64,000 nt of DNA, taken from contig NZ_JAPEOB010000003.1 in NCBI RefSeq assembly GCF_026341775.1, forward strand, positions 806,001-870,000. The letters are read 5' to 3'. Position numbers and translations under genes: made by a program. Below are positions 16,048 to 24,725 of this stretch, one piece after another. The notes under the pieces were generated by a model. That model was not told the DNA's origin and made no database searches. It was given only the letters and a program-made list of their open reading frames with translations. The number at the start of each line of letters is the position of its first letter. Position 1 is the stretch's first letter. The DNA is from Streptomyces sp. NBC_00654 (GTDB lineage Bacteria; Actinomycetota; Actinomycetes; Streptomycetales; Streptomycetaceae).

Positions 16048-17165
16048 TTATGAAACCCTTGTCCATCCTTACCGGCATCAACCGCACTTCCGAGCCGTCG
16101 TCCGGGAGCCTGATCCTCGTCAACGACCTCTACCGCGCCATGCCCGACACCCATACGATCTACCTCGGCAGGAGACCGGTCAATCAAGAGTGGAAAGCCG
16201 CGTTCGATCACCTGATCCCCCTCTCGACGACGAAACGCCCCCAGGGCCCCGGCTTCGACGACTACGTGGACGAGCTAACACAAGAGGTAGGGGCGCTCAT
16301 TGAGCAGCTCAGGCCGGACGCCATCCACGCCCAGAACGTCGGGTTCGCACTCAGCCTGGCCTTCAGCCGTACCGCCGGCACCATCCCGATCGTCTCGATC
16401 GCCCACGGCCCCGAAGTGATGGCGGCCGAACGCAACGCAACGGAACACGCGGTCATGCTCGAAGTCGTCGCCGCCAGCGCCGCGATCGTCACCCCGACCT
16501 CCGTCCTCGCCGATCACATCGACCGGCTCACCGGGCGCCGTTTCACCGACCGCATCGCCGTCATCCCGTGGGGCATCCGTCTGGCTGATGCCCAGGTACG
16601 CGATCAGCCGTCCATAGGGACCGGGCCCCTGTCTCTGGTGCACGCCGGTCGCCTGGACGACAACAAGTCCACGATCACGGCCGTGGAAGCCCTTGCCCTC
16701 ACCGATCAGCCCCACTGCCTGACCGTGATCGGCAAAGGGCCCCTGCGCGAGCATCTGGAGCAACGAGCTGTCGAACTCGGCCTGCGGGACCGGGTCCACT
16801 TCGAGCGGCACCTGCCCCGTGCTGAGCTGTGGAGCCGCCTGCCGAGCTACGACGCCTTCGTGTTCACCACCAGAGGTCTGGAGGCTTTCGGACTCGCCCT
16901 CATCGAGGCCCAAGCTCACGGCCTCCCCGTCGTCTACTCTGCTCTCCCTGGCGTGAAAGCAATCCTCGGGAACGCTGGCACGGCCTTCGCCCCCGGCGAC
17001 CCGCGCTCGCTGGCCGCGGCACTCGACGAGATGGGCCGGGACTTCCATCTGCGCAAGGCCCTGACCAAGGCGTCTCTCACCAACGCGCGCCGGTACGACA
17101 TCGTTACCACCGGCTGCCAGCTTCGCGAACTGACGCTCCGCCTTATCTCCTCATGCAGGCACTAG
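16044..17165 (+). CDS. family 4 glycosyltransferase
   Basis: A 373-residue GT-B glycosyltransferase. The N-terminal acceptor half contains SIAHGPEVM. The C-terminal donor half has SLVHAGRLDDNKS (the site after the interdomain hinge) and the E-x7-E motif in GLEAFGLALIEAQAHGLP (E280 and E288). It uses a nucleotide-activated sugar and retains the anomeric configuration in this family. The ATG overlaps the stop of the unknown gene upstream. As the last gene of the island operon, it likely uses or extends the sugar product made with the help of the dehydrogenase at 13357. Confidence 0.9.
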   Translation: MIMKPLSILTGINRTSEPSSGSLILVNDLYRAMPDTHTIYLGRRPVNQEWKAAFDHLIPLSTTKRPQGPGFDDYVDELTQEVGALIEQLRPDAIHAQNVGFALSLAFSRTAGTIPIVSIAHGPEVMAAERNATEHAVMLEVVAASAAIVTPTSVLADHIDRLTGRRFTDRIAVIPWGIRLADAQVRDQPSIGTGPLSLVHAGRLDDNKSTITAVEALALTDQPHCLTVIGKGPLREHLEQRAVELGLRDRVHFERHLPRAELWSRLPSYDAFVFTTRGLEAFGLALIEAQAHGLPVVYSALPGVKAILGNAGTAFAPGDPRSLAAALDEMGRDFHLRKALTKASLTNARRYDIVTTGCQLRELTLRLISSCRH

Positions 17166-17516
17166 CGGGATCGACCGAGACGCCCGGCGGAGCGAAAGGC
17201 GGCGGACTCCACCACAGGAGTCGCCCAACGAACGGCTCGCTCGGTCCATCGTGCGACTGGTGCGCGTGCGCGTCGGCCTGCCCGGCGCAGGGAGAGAGGG
17301 GAACCCCATCTCGACCATGTTGGCGACGGAGCTCCTCACTCGACGTCGGCGCCTCCCCTTCGGCTCTTGGCTGCCTGGCCGTCCCTCTCCTGGGCGCGCC
17401 GAAGGAGTACGGCCTTCTTCTCCTGCGGCATGTCCGCTTCGGTGAGCACAGCCTCATGTCGCGGGCCGGACGGGACTCCCCGGACCCGGCACCGGACCCG
17501 GCCCCCGGGACAGCTC
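17166..17516. other. intergenic region at the right edge of the island
   Basis: This 351-bp convergent spacer between the GT4 gene and purU contains no clear gene. A minus-strand frame at 17336-17449 (37 codons, VLTEADMPQEKKAVLLRRAQ at the start) has coding-like composition but no good ribosome-binding site, and could be the tail of a decayed gene. No tRNA, integrase or direct-repeat boundary was found here. Confidence 0.4.
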
Positions 17517-18410
17517 TCAGGCGAAGACCACCGTACGGCGGCCGTTGAGCAGGATCCGCCGCTCCGCGTGCCACTTCACCGCACGCGCCAGCGCCTGGCA
17601 CTCCACATCGCGGCCGATCGCGACGAGCTGGTCCGGCGTCACGTCATGGCCGACGCGCTCGACCTCCTGCTCGATGATCGGGCCCTCGTCGAGGTCGGCG
17701 GTCACATAGTGCGCGGTCGCGCCGATCAGCTTCACCCCGCGCGCATGGGCCTGGTGGTACGGCTTCGCACCCTTGAAGCTCGGCAGGAACGAGTGGTGGA
17801 TGTTGATGATCCGGCCGCTCAGCTGCTTGCACAGGTCGTCCGAGAGGACCTGCATGTACCGGGCCAGGACGACCAGCTCCACGTCCTCCTCGCGCACCAG
17901 CTCCAGCAGCCTCGCCTCGGCGTCCGCCTTGGAGTCCTTGGTCACCGGAAGGTGCCGGAAGGGAATGCCGTACGAGGCGACGAGTTCGGCGAAGTCCGTG
18001 TGGTTGGAGACGACGGCCGCGATCTCGACGGGCAGCGCCCCGATCCGGGACCGGAACAGCAGGTCGTTCAGGCAGTGCCCGAACTTGCTGACCATCAGCA
18101 CGATCCGCATCCGGTCCGCGGACCGGTGGATCTGCCAGTCCATCCGGAAGGAGTCGCCGATGGCCGCGAAACTGGCCCGCAGTTTGTCCACCGTCACCGG
18201 GGCGTCCGCCGAGAAGTGGACGCGCATGAAGAAGAGACCCGTGTCGTGGTCGCCGAACTGCTGACTGTCCTCGATGTTGCAGCCGGTCATGAAGAGGTAG
18301 CTCGACACGGCGTGCACGATGCCCTGTTTGTCGGGGCACGAAAGGGTGAGGACGTACTGCCCGGATACGGCGTCCGAGGCGGCGGGAGAGGCGGGCTGCG
18401 GCGCGGTCAT
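17517..18410 (-). CDS. purU: formyltetrahydrofolate deformylase
   Basis: A 297-residue enzyme that hydrolyses 10-formyl-tetrahydrofolate to formate and tetrahydrofolate, balancing one-carbon pools for purine synthesis. An N-terminal ACT domain (about residues 18-95, LTLSCPDKQGIVHAVSSYLF) is followed by the formyltransferase-like catalytic domain. Catalytic residues appear in INIHHSFLPSFKGAKPYHQA (Asn and His) and in TADLDEGPII (Asp). The ATG at 18408-18410 is preferred over a GTG six codons upstream. Length and order match characterised PurU proteins. It is probably a single gene or co-transcribed with the SCO4402-type gene 28 bp upstream. Confidence 0.96.
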   Translation of the reverse strand: MTAPQPASPAASDAVSGQYVLTLSCPDKQGIVHAVSSYLFMTGCNIEDSQQFGDHDTGLFFMRVHFSADAPVTVDKLRASFAAIGDSFRMDWQIHRSADRMRIVLMVSKFGHCLNDLLFRSRIGALPVEIAAVVSNHTDFAELVASYGIPFRHLPVTKDSKADAEARLLELVREEDVELVVLARYMQVLSDDLCKQLSGRIINIHHSFLPSFKGAKPYHQAHARGVKLIGATAHYVTADLDEGPIIEQEVERVGHDVTPDQLVAIGRDVECQALARAVKWHAERRILLNGRRTVVFA

Positions 18411-18438
18411 CCCCGTAGGGTGCCACACCCGCCCGGTC

Positions 18439-18936
18439 TCAGGCGGCCCTGGTCATGATGCGGATGACGTCCAGGGAGCGCGGCGGTATGTCCGGATCCT
18501 CGGCATCGTTCACGGCGAGCATCACATGGGCCTCGCGGGCCGCGCGTACGGCCTCCGGCCAGCCATGATGTTCGAGATACGCGGATACGGGGGCGTCCGC
18601 GCCGACCTGGTGCATGATGCGCAGCACCCGCAGCGCGGCGACATCGACGGCGGCGGCCTCGGCGGAGTCGCGGAAGATCGTTCCGACGTACTTCTCGGCG
18701 GACCAGTTGTCGAGCCAGGTGTCCTCGACCAGGCGGTACACGGCGTCGGTGACGTCCCCGTACCCTTCCCGGCCGGCCAGCCAGCACTCGTGGTGGAAGA
18801 CGGGATCGGAGAGCATGTGCAGCGCCGAGCGCACGTTGGTGCGCCAGCGCCACCACGGCATGTCATTGAGCGGCATGCCGCCCATGGTGGAGGAGCGACG
18901 GCCGCGACGGGAAGTGTTCTCCGAACCTTGCTGCAC
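18439..18936 (-). CDS. conserved actinobacterial protein, SCO4402-like
   Basis: A 165-residue soluble protein without a known activity. The core is rich in Trp and His (MPLNDMPWWRWRTNVRSALH from about residue 21, then VEDTWLDNWSAEKYVGTIF). From memory it resembles the conserved Streptomyces protein encoded beside purU (SCO4402 type); I could not verify this. The first 20 residues are basic and variable, so translation may instead begin at the internal ATG near 18876. It lies 28 bp upstream of purU on the same strand and is probably co-transcribed with it. Confidence 0.75.
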   Translation of the reverse strand: MQQGSENTSRRGRRSSTMGGMPLNDMPWWRWRTNVRSALHMLSDPVFHHECWLAGREGYGDVTDAVYRLVEDTWLDNWSAEKYVGTIFRDSAEAAAVDVAALRVLRIMHQVGADAPVSAYLEHHGWPEAVRAAREAHVMLAVNDAEDPDIPPRSLDVIRIMTRAA

Positions 18937-19059
18937 GGTTGTCGATCGTACGTTCCCTTTTCACGTGTACGTACGGGCCCCTGTAATTCACCTCGATGTC
19001 ACCGAGCGTTGAACGAAGCACACTGTGGCGTTACCCGGGGGGCGGAAACGTTCAGACCC

Positions 19060-20337
19060 ATGACCGGACGGCGACGCCCCACCTCCCCCCGCCCCTACAC
19101 GTTCGTCACATGTACGGCGGCGGCCGGGGCGTTCCTGATATCCGGCTGCGGTGTGCTCCCTGGGGCCTCGGGGGGCTCCAGGGGGCCCGTCACCGTGATG
19201 ACGTGGGCGCCCGACCGTTCGGACGACGTGGCCGCGGTGAACATGTCGGGGATGACGGCGATGGCGAGGACGTACGCCCGCTGGGTCAACGGCCAGGGCG
19301 GCATCGGCGGACGCCGGCTGAAGGTGATCATCTGCAACGAGGGCGACACCTCGGTCGGCGCGGAGAAGTGCGCCCGGGAGGCCGTCCGGGAGAAGGTGAC
19401 CGCGGTCGTCGGCTCGTACAGTCGGCACGGGCGGTCCTTCATGGCTCCGCTGGAGGCCGCCGGCGTTCCGTACATCGGCGGCTACGGGGCCTCCGACGAG
19501 GAGTTCACCAGCTATGTCTCCTACCCGGTCAACGGCGGCCAGTCTGCGCTCCTCGCGGGCAACGGCAAGCAGCTGGCGGCCGGCTGCGACCGGGTGTCGC
19601 TCGTCCGGCCCGACTCGATCGCCGGCGACGGCATGCCGCCGCTCCTCGACGCCGGCCTCCTGGACGCCGAACGGCCCGAGTCCGTCGACATCCTGGCGCC
19701 CGAGGACGCCACCTCGTACGACGACCAGGCGGCCAAGGCGCTGGAGCGGGCCGGTGACGGCTGTGTGACGGCGGTGCTCGGCGACCGTACGGAAACCTTC
19801 TTCGACTCCTTCCGGCGGCTCGAACCGGAGACCGGCGGGGCGCGGATCTCCTCCGTGCTCGGCAGCGTCGGTCAGCCGCTCATCGACCGTACGGGCGGCC
19901 GGAACAGCCCGTTCGAGGGGGCGTACGTCACCGGCTGGTACCCGGACTCGGGCGACGCGCGCTGGGACACGATGCGCGAGGTGATCCGGGAGCACGCGTT
20001 CGGCGACAACCGGGTCGACCCGCAGGACACGGGGGTGCAGACCACCTGGATCGCGTACACGGCGCTGCGGGCGGTCATCGAGTCGCTCGGCGGCTCCGAG
20101 GTCACCTCCGGCACGGTGACCACCGCCCTCAACCGCGGCGCGGAGGTCGACACGGGCGGCCTGACCCCGGTCCTGCGCTGGCGCTACAAGGACATGCTCG
20201 GCTCGTCCGCGTACCCCCGGATCGTCAACGCCAAGGTGACGTTCCAGGTGGTCCGGGAGGGCCGTCTCGTCGCCCAGAAGAAGGGCTTCGTGGATGTCAC
20301 GGAGACCCTGACGGCGGCCCCGAACGTCAAGGGCTGA
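19060..20337 (+). CDS. lipoprotein, branched-chain-amino-acid-type substrate-binding protein
   Basis: A 425-residue exported lipoprotein of the type I periplasmic-binding fold. The signal peptide (positively charged MTGRRR, hydrophobic core to about residue 28) ends in the lipobox FLISGC with the lipidated Cys at residue 30. The mature part resembles ABC substrate-binding proteins for amino acids or amides (GMTAMARTYARWVNGQGGIG, then REKVTAVVGSYSRH). No permease or ATPase genes follow, so it is an orphan receptor: it may work with a distant transporter or act as a sensor. The ATG at 19060 gives the cleanest signal peptide. Confidence 0.88.
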   Translation: MTGRRRPTSPRPYTFVTCTAAAGAFLISGCGVLPGASGGSRGPVTVMTWAPDRSDDVAAVNMSGMTAMARTYARWVNGQGGIGGRRLKVIICNEGDTSVGAEKCAREAVREKVTAVVGSYSRHGRSFMAPLEAAGVPYIGGYGASDEEFTSYVSYPVNGGQSALLAGNGKQLAAGCDRVSLVRPDSIAGDGMPPLLDAGLLDAERPESVDILAPEDATSYDDQAAKALERAGDGCVTAVLGDRTETFFDSFRRLEPETGGARISSVLGSVGQPLIDRTGGRNSPFEGAYVTGWYPDSGDARWDTMREVIREHAFGDNRVDPQDTGVQTTWIAYTALRAVIESLGGSEVTSGTVTTALNRGAEVDTGGLTPVLRWRYKDMLGSSAYPRIVNAKVTFQVVREGRLVAQKKGFVDVTETLTAAPNVKG

Positions 20338-20390
20338 GCCGGCGGGCGGGCCGCCGGTACCGCCGCGGCCCGCTCCCCCGTGCGTCCACC

Positions 20391-20450
20391 GGCCGCCGGT
20401 CATCCGGCCGCCGGTCATCCGGCTGCCGGTCATCCGGCTGCCGGTGAACC
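20391..20450. repeat. four tandem 15-bp repeats between convergent genes
   Basis: Exactly four 15-bp units (GGCCGCCGGTCATCC, the same again, then GGCTGCCGGTCATCC and GGCTGCCGGTGAACC) fill most of the gap between the lipoprotein gene and the convergent Pro/Gln-rich gene. The unit length would keep frame, but no gene reads through. It may act as a bidirectional terminator or be a simple slippage product. Confidence 0.85.
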
Positions 20451-20458
20451 ACCGCGGC

Positions 20459-22114
20459 TCAGAGCTGGGTGGGGGCGTGCTTCGTCAGGCCGTACTTCTC
20501 GGCGATGCTGTTCCACTGGCCCGACGCCTGGACCTTGGCCTTGCTCGCCACGCTGCTGCGTTCGGTGGCCTTCACCGTCTCGTTGGTCGACCTGGCCTTG
20601 CCGCCCTTGCAGACCTTCTTGTTGTTCTTGGCCTGCCCGGCCCACGCGGCGTAGTGGTCGTCGGCCGACGCGGACGCCTCCCACGCCCTGGTCAGTGAGG
20701 CGGTGAGCGCGGCGTGGTTCGGCAGCTTGTCCACCGTGAGGCCCTGGAGCCTGGTCACCAGATCACGGCGCTGCTGGGCCGCGCCCTTCAGATCGGTGGC
20801 CGCCTGGTCCAGCGCCTGGCACGACTTGATCTTCTCCACGGCGCCGATCACCGTCGAACGGCTGTTGTTGCTGTCGGCCAGCAGCTTGTCCAGCGCCTCC
20901 GCCTGCGACTTGGCGGGATCGGCGGCCTGGGTGCTCGGCTCGGCCACCGGTGAACTCCCGGCGGCGACCGGCTGCTTGTCGTCCTTCTTGTCGTCGTCGC
21001 CACCGCTCATCAGCGCGCCCGCGCCGAGCCCGATGACAGCGCAGCCGACGACGACCGCGGCGATCAGGGGGATCGCCGCGGACCGCTTGCGCGGCGCGGG
21101 GCCGTCCCCCCGCCCCCGGGACGGCTCGTGCGGCCCCGCCGCGCCCGGGAACGCCTGCGGCGCCGGCTGGTAGGGCTGCTGCCCGGCCTGCGGGGGCAAC
21201 TGCCCGCCCTGCGGCTGCTGGTGCTGCTGGCCCTGGTACTGCTGGTGCTGCGGCGGCTGGTGCTGTCGCGTGGCGTCGACGTGCGGCATCTGCTGCGTGG
21301 CGCCCGCGGGCGCCTCGCTGCGGAACAGGTTGTCGAACTCCGCGGGCGGCTGCCGGTCCCCCGGCGCCCCGGGCCGGATCCCGTACGGCGCGCCACCGGG
21401 CACCGGCGGTATGTACTGCGTCGCGTCCGAGTCACCCGGCTGCGGCGCGGGACCGGACTGCGGCACCTGCCCCAGATACGCGGTGGACTCCGCGGGACGC
21501 TCGGGCGGCAGACCGCCGGCGGAAGGCCCCCCGTGGACGGGTCCGGCGCCGCCGGGGACGGGCGCGATGTACTGCGTGGCGTCCGCGTCCCCGCCCGGTA
21601 TGCCCGCGCCGGGTATCCCCGTGCCCGGTACGGCCTCCGGCGGCAACGGCTGCGCGTAGGGCTGGGGCCGGCCCTGCGACGGCTGGGGCTGGTACGGGCC
21701 CGGCTGCTGCGGGGGCTGCTGCTCCGGGACCTGCTGGTACGGCACCGGCTGCTGGTACTGCGCGGGCCGCAGCTGATGGGGCTGCGGGCCCGCCTGCGGC
21801 TGCGGCTGCGGCTGCGGCTGCTGCGGCTGCTGATACGGACCCGGCTGCGCGGGCGGCAACGGCTGCGCCTGCGGGTACCCCTGCTGCGCCTGCTGCCCCG
21901 GTGCCTGGGCGTCCGGGTGTGGAGGCTGGGCGGACTGCGGCCCCCAGTGCTGCCCCCATGGCTGCCCGCCCGCGGGCGCGGCCTGCTCGGCCGGGCCGCC
22001 CGCGTCACCCCCCGGCGTCCAGGGGGCACCACCCTCCGCGGGCAGCACGACACCTTCGTGCGCGGGCCGTACAGCAGGGAGCTGCCGCTCGTCACCCTGT
22101 CCGCTCTGCGTCAC
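20459..22114 (-). CDS. Pro/Gln-rich single-pass membrane protein
   Basis: A 551-residue protein with a long disordered cytoplasmic part, one transmembrane helix and an extracytoplasmic domain. About residues 1-345 are Pro, Gln and Gly repeats (QPQPQPQPQ; two copies of DATQYIxPVPGGA, one reading SDATQYIPPVPGGA), where DATQYI-type Thr sites are typical of Ser/Thr-kinase and FHA partners in Streptomyces. A basic KRSAAIPLIAAVVVGCAVIG begins the membrane helix. The outer C-terminal 170 residues are helical with two Cys. GGAGT lies 4 nt before the GTG start. The function is unknown; a signalling or envelope role is inference. Confidence 0.85.
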   Translation of the reverse strand: MTQSGQGDERQLPAVRPAHEGVVLPAEGGAPWTPGGDAGGPAEQAAPAGGQPWGQHWGPQSAQPPHPDAQAPGQQAQQGYPQAQPLPPAQPGPYQQPQQPQPQPQPQAGPQPHQLRPAQYQQPVPYQQVPEQQPPQQPGPYQPQPSQGRPQPYAQPLPPEAVPGTGIPGAGIPGGDADATQYIAPVPGGAGPVHGGPSAGGLPPERPAESTAYLGQVPQSGPAPQPGDSDATQYIPPVPGGAPYGIRPGAPGDRQPPAEFDNLFRSEAPAGATQQMPHVDATRQHQPPQHQQYQGQQHQQPQGGQLPPQAGQQPYQPAPQAFPGAAGPHEPSRGRGDGPAPRKRSAAIPLIAAVVVGCAVIGLGAGALMSGGDDDKKDDKQPVAAGSSPVAEPSTQAADPAKSQAEALDKLLADSNNSRSTVIGAVEKIKSCQALDQAATDLKGAAQQRRDLVTRLQGLTVDKLPNHAALTASLTRAWEASASADDHYAAWAGQAKNNKKVCKGGKARSTNETVKATERSSVASKAKVQASGQWNSIAEKYGLTKHAPTQL

Positions 22115-22297
22115 CGGGACTCCTACGTGTAAACCTACGGAATCGTCGGCTCACGCTATCGGGTGGTTACCCGCCTCCGCCAAGCGCGTGCTGCCACTCA
22201 CCGCCCCGCCCCCGCCGGGTAACACTCAACGCTCTTGAGGCGCTGTTCATGGGCGACTTCCCGAATCCCCGGTTCAGGCCGCCGCCCGGGACACCGC

Positions 22298-23680
22298 TCA
22301 GGCCGCCTGGAGCTCCAGCCGCGCGCCGAATTCCCGTACCGCGGCCTCGTCCCCGTACGGCATCAGCCGCTGCTGGAGGTCATCGAGATACTCCGCGCCC
22401 CGGCTGGAGCGCACCGTCCCCAGCAGCTCCATCGCGCGCATCCCCGTGTGGCAGGCCCGCTCCACGTCGCGCTGCTGCACCTGGGCCGTGGCCAGCAGCA
22501 CCAGGCCGATGCCGCGACGCCGGGCCCGCGACTCCGGCAGGGCCGCCAGCGCCTCCTTCGCCCGGCGCGCGGCGGCCTCCGCCTGCCCCAGGTCGCGGTG
22601 ACAGTGCGCCAGTTCGTCCGCGAGATACCCGGCGTCGAAGTGGGCGATCCAGTCCGGGTCGTCACCGGTGTCCGGATCGGCGTGCTCCAGGGCGGCCAGC
22701 GCCCGGCCCGCCACCACCTGGCAGGTGCGGGCGTCACCCAGCAGCGCGTGCCCCCGGGCCTCCGCCGCGTGGAACATCGCCTCCGCCCTCGGCGTCACCC
22801 GCCCCCGCGCCCCCTCCTGCGCCGCCCGTGCCAGCTGGGCGATCTCCCGGGGGTTGCCGAGCTGTGCGGCGAGATGGCTCATCGACGCGGCCAGCACATA
22901 GCCGCCGTACGCCCGGTCCCCCGCGGCCTGGGCCAGGCGGAGCGCCTGGATGTAGTACCGCTGGGCGAGCCCCGGCTGGCCGGTGTCGACCGCCATGTAC
23001 CCGCCGAGCTCGGTGAGTCGCGCCACCGCGCCGAACAGCTCCCGGCCGACGGTCTCGCGGTAGGCCCCCGAAAGCAGCCCGGAGACCACGCTGTTGAGGT
23101 AGTGGACCAGCACCGGCCGTACGTGCCCGCTGCCGAAGCGGTGGTCGAGGTCGACGAGCGCGGCCGTCATCGCCCGCACCGCCTCCACGTCCGCCATGCC
23201 GACGCGGGCCCCGGCGGTCCGGGCGACCTGTGGGTCGGCGCCCGTGATCAGCCAGTCCCGGCTGGGTTCGACCAGCGCGGAGGCGGCCACCGCCGAGCCG
23301 GTCAGCAGATCGCGGCGGCCCACGTCGCTGCGCCACAGCTCACACACCTGCTCGATGGCGCCGAGGACGGTCGGCGCGAACTGCAGGCCGACGCCGGAGG
23401 CGAGGTTCTTGCCGTTGGCCATGCCGATCTCGTCGATCGTGACCGTACGGCCGAGCTTGCGGCCGAGCGCCTCGGCGATGATTCCCGGGGCCCTGCCGCG
23501 TGGTTGCTGGCCGCGCAGCCACCGGGCCACGGATGTCTTGTCGTAGCGGAGATCGAGTCCGCGTTCGGCGCCGACCATGTTGACGCGGCGCGCGAGGCCC
23601 GCGTTGGAACACGCGGCCTCCTGGATGAGTGTCTGAAGGCGTTCGTTCGGCTGACGGGCTACGAGTGGCCTGGCTGCCAT
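22298..23680 (-). CDS. transcriptional regulator with HTH and TPR-like tail
   Basis: A 460-residue relative of the regulator at 8662-10053. The N-terminal DNA-binding part (about residues 10-75) includes LQTLIQEAACSNAGLARRVN and DKTSVARWLRGQQPRG. A linker (VGRRDLLTGSAVAASALV) follows, then a helical-repeat region to the C-terminus (RYYIQALRLAQAAGDRAYGG, AEAAARRAKEALAALPESRA). The start at 23680 has AGGGGGA 3 nt upstream and removes an out-of-family extension. It lies upstream of the Pro/Gln-rich gene on the same strand, 183 bp apart. No HATPase gene is adjacent here, unlike the other two copies. Such regulators often control development or antibiotic production; the target is unknown. Confidence 0.87.
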   Translation of the reverse strand: MAARPLVARQPNERLQTLIQEAACSNAGLARRVNMVGAERGLDLRYDKTSVARWLRGQQPRGRAPGIIAEALGRKLGRTVTIDEIGMANGKNLASGVGLQFAPTVLGAIEQVCELWRSDVGRRDLLTGSAVAASALVEPSRDWLITGADPQVARTAGARVGMADVEAVRAMTAALVDLDHRFGSGHVRPVLVHYLNSVVSGLLSGAYRETVGRELFGAVARLTELGGYMAVDTGQPGLAQRYYIQALRLAQAAGDRAYGGYVLAASMSHLAAQLGNPREIAQLARAAQEGARGRVTPRAEAMFHAAEARGHALLGDARTCQVVAGRALAALEHADPDTGDDPDWIAHFDAGYLADELAHCHRDLGQAEAAARRAKEALAALPESRARRRGIGLVLLATAQVQQRDVERACHTGMRAMELLGTVRSSRGAEYLDDLQQRLMPYGDEAAVREFGARLELQAA

Positions 23681-24008
23681 GTGTCCCCCTGGACGGGCAT
23701 AGATGGGTAAGCGATAAACGAATTCACTTTGGACAGTTGCGCGTTGATCAAAATCGCGGTGATCGGACGCGCCGTTTGCGATGAGGGGATCATTGCCCTG
23801 CGGATACTCAAGAAATGCGCATATTCCGTCGGCATTCGGTACGAGCACGGCGAGTTGCTCAGTCCTGCATGGGGCTACCCACACAGTGACGCACCGCCGC
23901 ACGCGCGCCCCCACCCATGCATCCATGCGCCCCATTCGCGGTACCGATGCGCCGTGGCCCGCCGCATCACGCCCGTAACCCCAGGTGGCGGCGGGAGTTG
24001 AGCTGTTC
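23681..24008. other. divergent intergenic region
   Basis: The 328 bp between the regulator and the prim-pol gene are slightly less GC-rich than their surroundings (for example around 23720-23830). They presumably carry both promoters. I see no convincing hexamer pair, hairpin or small gene. Confidence 0.4.
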
Positions 24009-24686
24009 GTGGAAGATCTCATCGGAGTCACCCAAGCCGCCCAGATCCCCCGACAGCGAAGTGAGCAACTCCTCGACGCCGCGGTGCGTTACGCGGAGGA
24101 GCGCCACTGGGACGTGTTCCCGGGCACCTGGCTGGAGGCGGTGGACGGGCGGAACCGATGCTCCTGCGGGGACGACGGCTGCGCCGCTCCCGGCGCCCAC
24201 GCCCCGCGTCCGGACTGGGCGGGCCAGGCGACCGGCAGCGCCGCGGCAGCACGCCGGATGTGGTCCAAGCACCCCAAGGCCTCGGTCCTCCTGCCGACCG
24301 GCCGTACGTTCGACGTGCTCGACGTCCCCGAGTCCGCGGGGTTCCTCGCCCTGGCCCGGATGGAGCGGATGGAACTGACGCTCGGTCCGGTCACCTGCAC
24401 CCCGGACCGCCGGATGATGTTCTTCGTGCTGCCGGGCGCCGCGGCCAAGGTCGCCGACCTGGTGCGGACGCTGGGCTGGAACGCCGAGTCGATCGACCTG
24501 ACGGGCATCGGAGAGGGCCATTACGTGGCCGGCCCGCCGACCCGGGTCGGCGGGCGCGGTGCCGTCCAGTGGGCCTGCCGGCCCACCCCCGCCAACCGGT
24601 GGCTGCCGGACGCGGAGGAGCTGATCAGCCCGCTCGCCTATGCCTGCGCACGTGAGGCCGCGGATGCCCGGACGCGCCTTTCGTAG
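24009..24686 (+). CDS. bifunctional DNA primase/polymerase-type (prim-pol) protein
   Basis: A 225-residue protein equivalent to the N-terminal prim-pol domain alone. It begins RSEQLLDAAVRYAEERHWDV followed by FPGTW. A small metal-site-like cluster CSCGDDGCAAPGAHAP comes next, and the active-site strand is FDVLDVPES. It lacks the helicase or C-terminal regions of replication primases. Streptomyces chromosomes commonly carry such short forms, and their role is not established. I prefer the GTG at 24009 (GGGAG about 11 nt upstream) over the GTG at 23985, which has no ribosome-binding site. The ABC transporter genes follow after 39 bp on the same strand. Confidence 0.8.
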   Translation: MEDLIGVTQAAQIPRQRSEQLLDAAVRYAEERHWDVFPGTWLEAVDGRNRCSCGDDGCAAPGAHAPRPDWAGQATGSAAAARRMWSKHPKASVLLPTGRTFDVLDVPESAGFLALARMERMELTLGPVTCTPDRRMMFFVLPGAAAKVADLVRTLGWNAESIDLTGIGEGHYVAGPPTRVGGRGAVQWACRPTPANRWLPDAEELISPLAYACAREAADARTRLS

Positions 24687-24725
24687 GGTGGTCCCCAACG
24701 TATGGGGATATCGAAAGGCTGTGCC

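Noticed and set aside
17336..17449. 37-codon minus-strand frame right of the island
   Set aside because: Composition is protein-like, but there is no start context and no recognisable family; kept only as a note in the intergenic entry.
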